A DNA stretch of 64,000 bases from Bordetella holmesii ATCC 51541 (lineage in GTDB: Bacteria > Pseudomonadota > Gammaproteobacteria > Burkholderiales > Burkholderiaceae_B): contig CP007494.1 in assembly GCA_000612485.1 (NCBI GenBank), positions 3,410,001-3,474,000 on the forward strand, in the 5' to 3' direction. This document shows positions 19,901 to 28,368 of this stretch, piece after piece. The notes under the pieces are model-generated. The model saw only the letters and a list, made by a program, of their open reading frames with translations. It was not told the DNA's origin and did no database searches. Position 1 is the stretch's first letter, and each line of letters opens with the position of its first letter. The translations under genes were made by a program, and so were the position numbers.

Positions 19901-22900
19901 CTGCCCTGGATCTGAGATTGATCATCGCGAGCGAGCAAGTGCCCCTTCTCGTCGTACCGCATCCCGACAATGGTGCGCAGCCTGCCCTCGGTCTGGAGGT
20001 CGACCGTCTTGCCCTGCAGTTGCGCGCCCGCAATCTGGCTGTCGCCTGCTCTGACGGTCACACTCTCTTGGCCGGAGATCCCGGCCCGGACACCGCCCGT
20101 GCTGCTGAAGTTGGCCTGCCCGATGGCGGCCTTGATGGCATAGCTGCCCTTGGCGCGCATTTCGCTTTCGGCCAGCCGCTGCGCCGCTTTGGTAACGGCC
20201 GCAGCCGTAGGTTTGGTCACAGCCAGTTTGCCTGTCGACGCCTCGGAGACGCGCTGCAGCACATCCAGCAACTGCTTATGTGTCAGCGCCTGACCTTTAT
20301 CGTGCTTCTGCCGCCAGGCCCCGGCACGCTCCGCCAACATGCCTCGAGCCGCATCGGCGTTCAGGCCGCCGGCCGCGACGCTGGTGCCGCTTGCATCCAG
20401 GCCCACGGAGGCGCGGCCCAGCTCCAGCAGGTCGGTGGCGTTGAGCTGGCTGTTCCAGTAGAAGTCCTGGGCAGAGGACTGCAGACGCGCCAACTGCGTG
20501 GTATCGAGCTTGGAGACGTCCAAGGTGACCTTGCCGTCTGGCGCTTTGGCCAACGCCGCTCCCGCCAACGCCATGACCTTGCCCGCCGCTTGCTGCAACT
20601 GTGTCTGGTGCGCCTGGGCAAGCGTGTCGATGGCGCTGTTCAGGGGCGTGCCGAGCTCCTGCCCCAACCGGGCGAGCATGGCGTCGCGTTGGGCGGCCTC
20701 CTGCTTGGCCACGGCGCTGCGCGTGTCAATCGACACCTTCGCGCCCACCAGAGCCCCATTGGCCACGGTGACATCCCCTCCGCCCGTGTCGACATTGATA
20801 TCGCCCGCCGATGCCACGACGGCCCCCCCTTGCTTGCGCACGTCGTCGGCGGCCTGCCTGGAGGCGCGGGCCAGGTAGACGCGCGGCATCAAGACCTGCG
20901 TGCCGTTTATCCGCGTCCAGACATACCAGACCGTATCCTTGTCCAGTTTGGCCACCTGGTCAGCGCTCAACGCCTGGCCGACCTGCAAGCCAAGACGAGA
21001 GGCCTGTTCACTGCCGTTGTCCATCAGCTGTTTGACGGTCTGAGCGTCGCCACTGCCCATCCGCGCCCCTGCAGCACCCAGCAGGCGGGCACGCTCACGC
21101 AATATCCATTGCGTATCGAAATAGTTGTCGCCGCTAACGCGCGCACCCTGCTGCGGTTGATAGCCCAGTTTCTGGAAGAAATAGCCTGAGCCGTAGAATT
21201 GCGACTGATCGATGTAGTTGAGCCGCGTCTCGAAATAGGGGCGTGGCAAGGTCTGCTTGCCGGGCGCCTTGATGGCTGCAGTACTGATCGTCGGCGACAC
21301 CGGCCGGAACACGAAGCGGTTTGCCAGCAACTCATCGAGCACCGGATCCGGAAAATCAAGATCGATGTCCTCGAGTTGCGGCTCGTCGAGCTTGAAGGTT
21401 GCATCCAGCGTCCCTGCCAGTATGGGCACCTGAACTTTACCGATCTGTGCCTGCTGGCGCTGGTGGGCCTGCAAGCTGGCCGCTGCGGCGTTTTGCGTGC
21501 TGTTGCCACCGACGAGCATGGTGCCACCCGTGTGCGTGACGCCGGCTTTTCCAGCCAAAACCGTTTGCTCAAGAGGGTAGTAGTCCACCGTGCCACCGCG
21601 CCGGCCATTTTTGAACTCTCGCCAACGCTCTTCACGCTGCACTGCGGTAAGGCCGCGCCAGTCCGCACCCAGCGCAGCGGCCAGCATCTTCTGCAGCTCG
21701 GGGGCTTTGCTCAGGTCGGCCCCGGCCAGCACCGGAAACAGGTTGTAGGTAGGCGAGTAGGAATAAAAGCCGCCTAGCGAGACGCGATGAGCGCTGTTGT
21801 TGAGCATGAAATCCAGCATGTCGTAGAGGGACGTGAAGCGGCCATCGTGCCCACCCGAAGGAAGTGCCACCTCTTCGACGCGGGTTGAAAAGCCGCCCGT
21901 GTTCTGGCGCAAATAGTCCATGACACTGAGCGACTTCCCCTTGGAACGGTTTTCGACGTTGCCATCGACCCGCAGCTGCGCGCCGGCCACGATGGCGCCC
22001 TCGTTGTAGACGCGTGCTTTCTTGCCTTTGTGCTGCTGCTGGTTTATGTCGATATCGCCACCGGCCCGTATGCCCCCTTGCTTGACCTTCAGGGTACTGA
22101 CGGGCGTACTCACCGAAAAACTGTGGATTTTGGTTCGCACCCAACGCCCGGTGCTCCAGAACCCCTGATCCTGGGAGATGTTCACCGTTTCTTTCTGGGA
22201 GCGCTGTACGCGGACATCGCCTTGCAGTTCGGAGAGGTTCTCGAGGTTTGGGGTATCGATGGACAGCTTGCCGCCAGCCTCGATACGGCCCGCCTCATTG
22301 CGCAGCTTTTGCGAGGCGGCAAGAGTGACCTTGCCGTTTTGCGACATCAGCCAGGCATCGCGCTGATTGTCGATGGTGTGGCCCGAGGCAGTGACGTCCT
22401 TGCCCGCCCAGATCAGCGAGCCAGGGCTATTGGTGATGCCGCCTTTGGCCGTCAACGTCAACGCGCCGGGCGTGGCGATCTGGCTGTAGTTGGTGATGCC
22501 ACCCGTGCTGGCCGTCAAGACGACGTTGCCTGGGTTCTCGATGCCGGTACGTACCGTCAGATACTTGGCTTGCAGGGTCAACGTGCCATTGGCGAGGGGG
22601 GACTGACGCTTGGCGTCTATCGTCAGGCCAGCAATGTTGCTGCTGTTCAAGGTCAGATCGTGCCCTGCCCTCAGTTGACCGGCATTGGCATAGTCCGTCG
22701 TCATTATGGACATGTCGTGGCTGGCCTGCGCCACGCCCGCGTTATCCAGCGATTGCACCCTGAGGGTGGCGTTGTCAGCCTGGATCTTGCCCGTTGCCTT
22801 GTTATGCAGTTTTCGGGCGCCAAGCGTCAGTTTTTTTGCTTTGACCTCGCCGGCGTTGTCGATGTCTTCCTGAACCGTAAGTTGCGCGCTGTCCGCCTGA

Positions 22901-25737
22901 AGCAAGGCGCCTGGCTGATTGTGCAAGCCTTTCGCCGCGAGTGTGAGTTGCTGGGTCTTGATGTCCCCCGCGTTAGACAGATCGCCTTGGACGTTGAGCT
23001 TGGCTTGCGCGGCGCTCAGCTGTGCACCGGCCTGGTTGCTCAACGTGGCCGCACGGCCGTCGAGCATGCCGCTGACCTTGATCTCTCCGCTGTTAGTCAG
23101 GCCCTGCGAGACCGTAATCTTGGCCGACGTGGCTGACAGACTGCCACCCGCCATGTTGTGAAGCTCTGCCGCCTGGATATCCGTTCGCTTGGTACTGATC
23201 GTCCCCTCATTGCGAAGGCTTTTCCTCACCTTGAAGTCGCCTGACTGCGACGCGACAATCATCGCACCTCGCTCATTAGCAGCCTCGTCGGTCTGTAGTG
23301 TCACCGTTCTACCTCGCAGTGTGCCGCCATTCGTCACGCTTCCAGTGGTAGTCACCGAAAGTGCTTGTCTCGCCTGGATCAGCACCGCTACGCCCTCGTT
23401 GCGCACATCTCTCTGTGCGGCAAGCGTGATTTCGTGTCCCTGGAGTTTGCCGTGATTGACGATGCTCTGCTGTGCCTGAACGTTTACCTGGCCGGTAGAG
23501 GTGACGTCACCCTTATTGATGAGATCTTGCGCCTTAACCTCGAGCGTGTTTACCTGAACCTTGGCGTTAGCCGCGAACTGCGCATTGGCGCGAGCATCCA
23601 GCTTAGCCCGGCCCTTCACCGTAAGCTTTCCGTCTGCATACACGTCGCCGGCTCGTACGTCTAACCCATTCTGGGAGGACACTTCGAAGCTTCCTGTCGT
23701 GCGGAACATCTGTGTCACGTCGGCGGTCGCTCCGCTTCCTCGCACAACAAAACTGCCTTTGTTGTCAAAACGGTTTCCGGTTAAGGACAGTTCCTCTACG
23801 TCGACTCGCCCCTGAGCATCATTGATCACATCTGGACGCGTTTTTGCACCATCTTGGGCGACATTACCCTCGATGGTCAGTTTTCCGGATGCCCCCAGAA
23901 ACCCGCTGTTGGTCAGTTTTTCACCCGCATGCAGAAGTACATTGCGCACGGCGCGTTTGTTTATCTTGTCCAGCGATGAGATCTCGCCAGTGTTCTCAAT
24001 TTTTCCGCTAGCGGTGAGTTCGATATTGGTATCGGAATCGAACAGCAGCGTATTTTTTATGTCCTTTGCTGTAACCGTGAGCCGCTTCTTGCTCTGAATC
24101 ACGCCCTGGTTCTCGATATTGCCGGTGAAGCTCAGCGTGGTATCGCCGTCAAGTGCGGTGATGACGCTGCTTTGATTGTCGAGCGAACTACCCTTTAACA
24201 GGATATTGCCCTTGAGGGCACGCACACCGACGCTGGAGCCCACGGTCGCATCTGGGAGAGCTTTGCCGGAGGACGCTTCGTGCACCACGGGACGTCCGTC
24301 CACCATCTTGACCACCGAATTGGTGATGGGATTGCCTGCGCCGTCAACACCATGCAGGGCGCCGACCAGCACGATGCGATCGCTGACCTCCACATCTACG
24401 CTGTTGGGCGCGCCGCTCTTGCCGCTGGCCTCGACCACGGCATTGCGGAATACCCAGCTTCTTGCCCTGACCTTGAAACTATCGGCCTTGATGTCACGCG
24501 ACAGGATGATGCTGCCGTTGCGCGCGGTGAGTTCGACATTGCCGGTGAGCTCGGAGGCGGCGCTTTCGGCCTTGCCGGCCGGTCCCAGCGTGATGTCGCC
24601 GGAGTCCGTAGTGATGCTGGCGCCCTGGCCTGCCACCATCGTATCGACCGCCAGGTTGCGGCCAGCGCTGGCGGTGAGTTTGCCAGCGGTTTGAACGGTG
24701 CCGGCCTTGACGTCCGCGCCGGCACGCAAGGCCAGATCCCTGGCTTTGGCACTGCCGACCTCGACGTTGCCGCGGGCGTCGATACTGATGTCTCCGGCAG
24801 ATACGAGCGTGCCCGGCTGGCGTACCCCCAGGCCCGCATCGGTGGATATCAGGGTGATGGCCTTGCCGTGCATGGCGCCCGCGGCGCTGCCGTCGATGGC
24901 ATAGCCCGAGCCTGCCTCGGCGGCGCGCTTGCGCCGCACCGGCGCTGCGGACCTTGTAGCGGTGATGAAGTTGCTGCTGCCCGCTAGCGCCTTGATATCG
25001 GCCTGGTTGCCTTGCGTGCCGCCAATGGCCCCGCCGATCTGGATGAGCTTGGCCACCATGTCGAAGGTCTGCAAACCATCGGTATTGACGCCACTGCTGC
25101 CCACGGTGAGCTGACCCTGGGTGACGCCCAGCGAGACGACGCCGTCTCGCACGCTCGGCACGCCCGTCGACAGCGTCAGGCTGTGCGTGTTGAGGGTGGT
25201 AAGGCCATCGACGCTGATGCCATTGGGATTGGCGATGATGAGGTTGGCGGTTCCGCCGTGGACTTCCAGCGTTCCGTTGAGGCTGCTGGCGCCGGGACCG
25301 GTCACTTCGGACAGAATGGTTGAGGCCAGCGCGCCGGTCAGGTTGGGATTGCGGCTGATCTGTCCGGCGATCTGCGATCGACCGTTCTGCTTGCTGTTGT
25401 TGAACACCGCGCCCGGCGCCACGATGTTGAACTGCTGGAATTTGTTGTGCGACAGGCCGTGGGCATCGGGTGCAGCGATGTTAATCACTGGCACGCCATT
25501 GGCGGACGTATGTGTCGTTGTGGCGGCGCCGGCAGCGGGCGTGACCTGCGCGCCTGCAGGCCCGGACAGGCCAAAGGCCAGCCAGAGCGCGCAAGAGAGC
25601 ATACGTAAGCGATATGGCCCGCCTGCCCCGGTGCGCGCTCGCCGGCCCTTGCGGCGACCCGCCGTCTTGAGTTCGGATACCGGGACATACATCCCCAGTA
25701 CTTTGCTGAAGATCAAACGATAGAGAGAGGCGTTCAC
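16945..25737 (-). CDS. fhaB: Filamentous haemagglutinin precursor (TpsA adhesin)
   Basis: A 2930-residue FhaB homologue. It starts with an extended signal peptide (MNASLYRLIFSKVLGMYVPV), probable cleavage after Ala63 (AGA before Gln64), and a TPS domain with NPNL at 130-133 and NPNGI at 170-174, needed for recognition by FhaC. A beta-helical shaft of short repeats follows. The block FETRLNYIDQSQFYGSGYFF near residue 1502 matches the B. pertussis region where the mature adhesin is separated from its prodomain. The C-terminal prodomain carries five 33-residue repeats (2620-2784) and ends in VEDVGGKNYRISYRT, as in B. pertussis. The protein is about 660 residues shorter than B. pertussis FhaB (3590): the long N-terminal R1 repeat region is mostly missing, and I see no RGD motif. 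Expression is probably BvgAS-dependent by analogy. Confidence 0.95.
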   Translation of the reverse strand: MNASLYRLIFSKVLGMYVPVSELKTAGRRKGRRARTGAGGPYRLRMLSCALWLAFGLSGPAGAQVTPAAGAATTTHTSANGVPVINIAAPDAHGLSHNKFQQFNIVAPGAVFNNSKQNGRSQIAGQISRNPNLTGALASTILSEVTGPGASSLNGTLEVHGGTANLIIANPNGISVDGLTTLNTHSLTLSTGVPSVRDGVVSLGVTQGQLTVGSSGVNTDGLQTFDMVAKLIQIGGAIGGTQGNQADIKALAGSSNFITATRSAAPVRRKRAAEAGSGYAIDGSAAGAMHGKAITLISTDAGLGVRQPGTLVSAGDISIDARGNVEVGSAKARDLALRAGADVKAGTVQTAGKLTASAGRNLAVDTMVAGQGASITTDSGDITLGPAGKAESAASELTGNVELTARNGSIILSRDIKADSFKVRARSWVFRNAVVEASGKSGAPNSVDVEVSDRIVLVGALHGVDGAGNPITNSVVKMVDGRPVVHEASSGKALPDATVGSSVGVRALKGNILLKGSSLDNQSSVITALDGDTTLSFTGNIENQGVIQSKKRLTVTAKDIKNTLLFDSDTNIELTASGKIENTGEISSLDKINKRAVRNVLLHAGEKLTNSGFLGASGKLTIEGNVAQDGAKTRPDVINDAQGRVDVEELSLTGNRFDNKGSFVVRGSGATADVTQMFRTTGSFEVSSQNGLDVRAGDVYADGKLTVKGRAKLDARANAQFAANAKVQVNTLEVKAQDLINKGDVTSTGQVNVQAQQSIVNHGKLQGHEITLAAQRDVRNEGVAVLIQARQALSVTTTGSVTNGGTLRGRTVTLQTDEAANERGAMIVASQSGDFKVRKSLRNEGTISTKRTDIQAAELHNMAGGSLSATSAKITVSQGLTNSGEIKVSGMLDGRAATLSNQAGAQLSAAQAKLNVQGDLSNAGDIKTQQLTLAAKGLHNQPGALLQADSAQLTVQEDIDNAGEVKAKKLTLGARKLHNKATGKIQADNATLRVQSLDNAGVAQASHDMSIMTTDYANAGQLRAGHDLTLNSSNIAGLTIDAKRQSPLANGTLTLQAKYLTVRTGIENPGNVVLTASTGGITNYSQIATPGALTLTAKGGITNSPGSLIWAGKDVTASGHTIDNQRDAWLMSQNGKVTLAASQKLRNEAGRIEAGGKLSIDTPNLENLSELQGDVRVQRSQKETVNISQDQGFWSTGRWVRTKIHSFSVSTPVSTLKVKQGGIRAGGDIDINQQQHKGKKARVYNEGAIVAGAQLRVDGNVENRSKGKSLSVMDYLRQNTGGFSTRVEEVALPSGGHDGRFTSLYDMLDFMLNNSAHRVSLGGFYSYSPTYNLFPVLAGADLSKAPELQKMLAAALGADWRGLTAVQREERWREFKNGRRGGTVDYYPLEQTVLAGKAGVTHTGGTMLVGGNSTQNAAAASLQAHQRQQAQIGKVQVPILAGTLDATFKLDEPQLEDIDLDFPDPVLDELLANRFVFRPVSPTISTAAIKAPGKQTLPRPYFETRLNYIDQSQFYGSGYFFQKLGYQPQQGARVSGDNYFDTQWILRERARLLGAAGARMGSGDAQTVKQLMDNGSEQASRLGLQVGQALSADQVAKLDKDTVWYVWTRINGTQVLMPRVYLARASRQAADDVRKQGGAVVASAGDINVDTGGGDVTVANGALVGAKVSIDTRSAVAKQEAAQRDAMLARLGQELGTPLNSAIDTLAQAHQTQLQQAAGKVMALAGAALAKAPDGKVTLDVSKLDTTQLARLQSSAQDFYWNSQLNATDLLELGRASVGLDASGTSVAAGGLNADAARGMLAERAGAWRQKHDKGQALTHKQLLDVLQRVSEASTGKLAVTKPTAAAVTKAAQRLAESEMRAKGSYAIKAAIGQANFSSTGGVRAGISGQESVTVRAGDSQIAGAQLQGKTVDLQTEGRLRTIVGMRYDEKGHLLARDDQSQIQGSDSVKIAATDYASEGGIVASAGEVALKTSTIKLGTVKEVGSHYASHVTHALGEALAALSQTIKTEQSASATDVGSTITAKKLIVDNSGDVSVTGGTIDANKSEIDIGGNLQLKAGENHYYGYSREDRRELALGAAVGAGGYEAAASLGSETGGSAHAGRGKTAGARLTAGFSASSEESTIQAKTHRNAQFNVGEGKVNVRGTADLGGADINRDLAKSQAAVGAAGLSIEAGNIASTKAVDDIHTQTSYTRYTLGAEANAGSSVATTATRFGDMIAQTVDDPKRKIDPALAAAMAATETTQLLLGDTGSLTGTAKAGAEWGHQTSTETRESTQTFGGNISLAANKGDITLAGTQFKGGDRVTLDAKGDVSLRAAQSRTVSHGEDHGLTLSASINGGVNAALGAAGAGVSATLSGSHTVSTENSTRYQNANIAAGEVSIRTAGDLALSGARITVQDKAKIDVGGNTRITSVQDDIQRKQEGGTWTAGAVAGVNTKTIGSASVTVGLTGEEHHDNAKVVREQAGIQAGKSLTLTSGGNLDVTGAHLVSADGRVNAGGKINASQLKDKIDKDGGKAGGSGAINPTTGLPMVTIEYGRDARDHVEATNNATIAVGKASHVAAAQGIAGHLNTDVGQQRVVTREEYYAGGESALSVALKPAVEKLRDKLNKQDVVEHAPPVVKTKVVNTQTATITPPRDVHHAKVVDPGHPAPVVKTKVIKTETATVSSTPKVQYAQRVDPGHPAPMVKAKVIKTETATVTTTPKVQYAQRVDPGHPAPVVKTKVVKTETATVTTTPKVQYAQRVDPGHPAPVVKTKVIKTEKATLTTTPKVQHAKVVNPEPEVPAVSTPVSQPPKLVAPPVADQVDAGPKPAPKVDPKPKAKAAAARPNIKPQPQGGRYAVQEQVKVAQKQVSEINLMKDVGGKLAKPVTLTFTGPNGPETVTITRREQLMKLDGKLLTSKPAQGAEQKFLLKVEDVGGKNYRISYRTAK
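17386..17880 (-). repeat. Five tandem 99-bp repeats in the fhaB prodomain
   Basis: Five head-to-tail units of 99 bp encode 33-residue repeats (FhaB residues 2620-2784). The pattern is VVKTKVIKTETATVTTT followed by PKVQYAQRVDPGHPAP. Units 2-4 are nearly identical; units 1 and 5 have diverged. The section is Lys/Thr/Pro/Val-rich and corresponds to the proline-rich part of the B. pertussis prodomain, whose repeats have different sequence. Copy number is likely to vary between strains. Confidence 0.95.
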
Positions 25738-26083
25738 GGTGTATCTCTGCCAACGATTGTTATCCGCGCTGCCCGTGATGCGCCCGCTGGGCGGAGGGCT
25801 GGTTGCGGACCAGGATCAAAAAATTAAGCAGATGATGCAGAGACACTACTCAGCGCAACACTTCACAGGGCCCTACTTACATGTAGGATCACTCCTCAAT
25901 GTGTCAGGATAGTCGCACCCTCTCTCGAACCAACTAGGACCACATCCTCGTCCTTGCCCCGTGCAGCGCCTTTTGGATAGGACTAATTAACCAAGCGTTA
26001 TCAGCTCGATGGAGGGGATTGTCCGAGGGCGTATGATGACCGGCGTTTGCACGCCCCTACACCCGCGACCTCAGGAGAGACTC
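25738..26083. promoter_or_regulatory. Upstream region of fhaB and of the EamA exporter
   Basis: This 346-bp divergent region holds no gene. It should contain the fhaB promoter. A dyad CCTAC-N6-GTAGG lies at 25872-25887, about 140 bp before the fhaB ATG, where BvgA dimers bind in B. pertussis; the heptamers only weakly resemble the TTTCCTA-like BvgA consensus. The exporter has an AGGAGA ribosome-binding site at 26073-26078. I could not identify clear -35/-10 boxes. Confidence 0.4.
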
Positions 26084-27034
26084 ATGCAACAGGCCCGCGC
26101 CGGCCTGGGCGCGCCATCCGGCCTGCCGCCCCCGCAGACATCGAGCGGCCGTCCCCTGGTCGGGGTGTTGCTGCTTATCCTCTCGTTGTGGACGTTGTCC
26201 TGCCTGGACGCCAGTGGCAAATGGGTAATGACGGCCGGTGTGCCGTTGCTGATGTTGTGCTGGGTGCGCTATGTCGTGCACCTGGTCGTGGTAACGGCAC
26301 TGGTGGTGCCGCGGCGTGGCCGGCGCATCCTGCGCGCAAGACGCCCGCGCGATCAGATTTTGCGCGGCGCGGCGATGTTCTGCGCCACGCTGATGTTCTT
26401 TACGACCCTGCGCTACTTGCACCAGGCCGAGGCGACTGCGATCAACTTCCTGGCGCCCATGATCGTGTTGTCGGTGGCGCCTTGGATATTGCGCGAACCG
26501 CCTCGGTTATCTCGCTGGGTGGCCAGCGCGGTAGCCTTTGTGGGCGTGCTGATCGTCATCCGGCCGGGTGGCGGTCTGGATCCTGTTGGGGTGATATTCG
26601 GGCTACTGACCGCCTTCTGCTTTGCGGCACAGTTCATTCTCACCCGGCGCGTGGCCTGCGATGACGCTTACACGTCTCTGATCTGGAGCGGGCTGGTGGG
26701 CACGATCTGCCTGACGGCTGCGCTGCCTTTCATCCTGCCGGCGGCACTGCCCGTGCTGGCCGGGCTAAGCCCCATGAACTGGCTGATCCTGTTGTCGACC
26801 GGATTGTCGGGGGCATTGGGGCACTTGCTGCAGATCGCGGCGTACCGCAATGCGTCGGCATCCACACTGGCGCCTTTTGTCTATATGCAGATCGTCAGAG
26901 CAACCACCATGGGGTGGCTGCTCTGGGGGCATTTCCCGGACGCGCTGACCTGGCTGGGCATTGCCATCATTTGCGGCAGTGGCATCGTGATCGGCATGTT
27001 GGAGTGGCGGCGGGCGGCCACGGTCCGGCGCTAA
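26084..27034 (+). CDS. EamA/DMT-superfamily membrane transporter
   Basis: A 316-residue inner-membrane protein with about ten hydrophobic segments arranged as two EamA repeats (FLAPMIVLSVAPWILREPP in the first half, FVYMQIVRATTMGWLLWGHFPD in the second), the pattern of drug/metabolite exporters of the RhaT/YdcZ type. The ATG at 26084 follows AGGAGAGACTC; the longer in-frame ORF from 26009 lacks a comparable site. Substrate unknown. It is divergent from fhaB and its stop overlaps the stop of the convergent ABC ATPase gene by four bases. Confidence 0.85.
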   Translation: MQQARAGLGAPSGLPPPQTSSGRPLVGVLLLILSLWTLSCLDASGKWVMTAGVPLLMLCWVRYVVHLVVVTALVVPRRGRRILRARRPRDQILRGAAMFCATLMFFTTLRYLHQAEATAINFLAPMIVLSVAPWILREPPRLSRWVASAVAFVGVLIVIRPGGGLDPVGVIFGLLTAFCFAAQFILTRRVACDDAYTSLIWSGLVGTICLTAALPFILPAALPVLAGLSPMNWLILLSTGLSGALGHLLQIAAYRNASASTLAPFVYMQIVRATTMGWLLWGHFPDALTWLGIAIICGSGIVIGMLEWRRAATVRR

Positions 27035-27711
27035 GCCTGCAGGCGCCCGCCGGACAACACCAATTGGCGATCGCAGCGCGCGGCCAATCCGGCGTCATGG
27101 GTGACCAGCAACAGGGTAGCCCCTTGCTCACGCTGCAGTTCGAACATCAGGTCGATAACGGTCTGCCCGGTCGCGGCATCCAGGCTGCCTGTCGGCTCGT
27201 CGGCAAAGAGTAAGGCCGGATGCACCACGAAGGCGCGCGCCAGCGATACGCGTTGCTGCTCGCCACCCGACAGCGTGCGCGGATAGTGATGCAGACGGGC
27301 GCTCAGCCCCACGCGCTGCAGCATGGACTCGGCCGCCTTGCGGCTTGCCCCCCCGGGCCTGCCTGCCAGCTCCAGTGGCAACATGACGTTTTCGAGGGCC
27401 GTAAGGTTAGGCAACAGCTGAAACGACTGGAAGACGAACCCCACATAACGTGCCCGCAGCCCGGCACGGCCATCTTCGTCCAACGCAAACAGATCCTGGC
27501 CCGCCAGACGGATTTGCCCTTCTGAGGGAACATCCAAGCCGGCGAGCAGTCCGAGCAAGGTGGACTTGCCGGAACCGGAGTTCCCGGTGATAGCCACGGC
27601 GTCGCCGGAACGGACCGTAAAATCAAGGCCATCCAAGATGGTGAGCTCTCCCGTGGCATCGGTCACCCGCTTGCTCAACCCAATCACTTCTATCGCGTTG
27701 CTGATATCCAT
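27031..27711 (-). CDS. ybbA: YbbA-like ABC transporter ATP-binding protein
   Basis: About 226 residues from ATG 27711 (MDISNAIEVIGLSK) or 238 from ATG 27747. Walker A GNSGSGKST, signature LSGGEQQRVSLARAF, Walker B LLFADEPTGSLD and H-loop LLVTHD are present. This is the MacB/LolD/YbbA class, which works with a MacB-like FtsX-fold permease. No permease gene is adjacent here, unlike E. coli ybbAP, so its partner must be elsewhere or lost. As in E. coli, the gene is divergent from tesA. The ATG at 27711 overlaps the tesA ATG on the other strand, leaving no intergenic DNA. Confidence 0.85.
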   Translation of the reverse strand: MDISNAIEVIGLSKRVTDATGELTILDGLDFTVRSGDAVAITGNSGSGKSTLLGLLAGLDVPSEGQIRLAGQDLFALDEDGRAGLRARYVGFVFQSFQLLPNLTALENVMLPLELAGRPGGASRKAAESMLQRVGLSARLHHYPRTLSGGEQQRVSLARAFVVHPALLFADEPTGSLDAATGQTVIDLMFELQREQGATLLLVTHDAGLAARCDRQLVLSGGRLQA

Positions 27712-28368
27712 GCGCTCATTATTCCGTGTGTTGTCCGTCTCACTCATGCTGGCATGCGTACCGGCGGCTCAGGCTCAAACCGCGTCGACCGCTGCCGATA
27801 GGCAAACGGTGCTGGTGGTGGGTGATAGCCTGGCTGCCGAGTATGGTCTGGCCCGCGGCTCCGGTTGGGTGCCGCTACTGGCTCGCCGCTTGTCTGAACA
27901 ATACCCGAATTATCAGGTGGTCAATGCCAGCATCAGCGGTGACACCACCAGCGGCGGCACGGCACGATTGCCTGGCTTGCTCAAGCGTCATACGCCGGCG
28001 GTGGTTGTGCTGGAGTTGGGGTCGAATGACGCCTTGCGCGGGTTGCCTTTGAGCATGACGGAAAACAACCTGGCGGCCATGACACAGGCAGCCAAAGGTG
28101 CCGGCGCCAAAGTATTGATCGTCGGGATGCAAATCCCCCCAACTATGGACGCGATTACACCGAACGCTTTGCGCGTGTTTTCCAGGCCGTGGCCCAGAAA
28201 GAAGGGGTGAGCCTGACACCATTTCTCATGGAGGGCATGGCGACGGATCGCGAGCTGTTTCAGGCCGACGGGATACACCCCAATGAAAAAGCCCAGCCGA
28301 CGTTGCTGAACAACGTCTGGCCGGGCCTGAAACCCTTGCTGCGCGGCGATCAGCCTTCGGCGGGCTGA
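27710..28368 (+). pseudogene. tesA: TesA-like SGNH esterase/thioesterase I with frameshift
   Basis: From ATG 27710 the frame encodes a signal peptide (ending AAQAQ) and a periplasmic SGNH hydrolase: block I VVGDSLAAEYG with the catalytic Ser, block II Gly in SISGDT, block III GSNDALRG. After MQIPP the frame runs into unrelated sequence and stops at 28210. The correct continuation, NYGRDYTERFARVFQ and the catalytic DGIHPN, lies in the next frame and ends at 28368. Adding one C to the six-C run at 28135-28140 restores 219 residues. The truncated protein lacks the catalytic Asp and His. The last 19 bp overlap the convergent ppiD. Confidence 0.85.

Noticed and set aside
19168..21189. A 673-codon open frame on the plus strand inside fhaB
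   Set aside because: It is an antisense shadow produced by GC-rich codon bias of fhaB; no domain, start signal or family resemblance.
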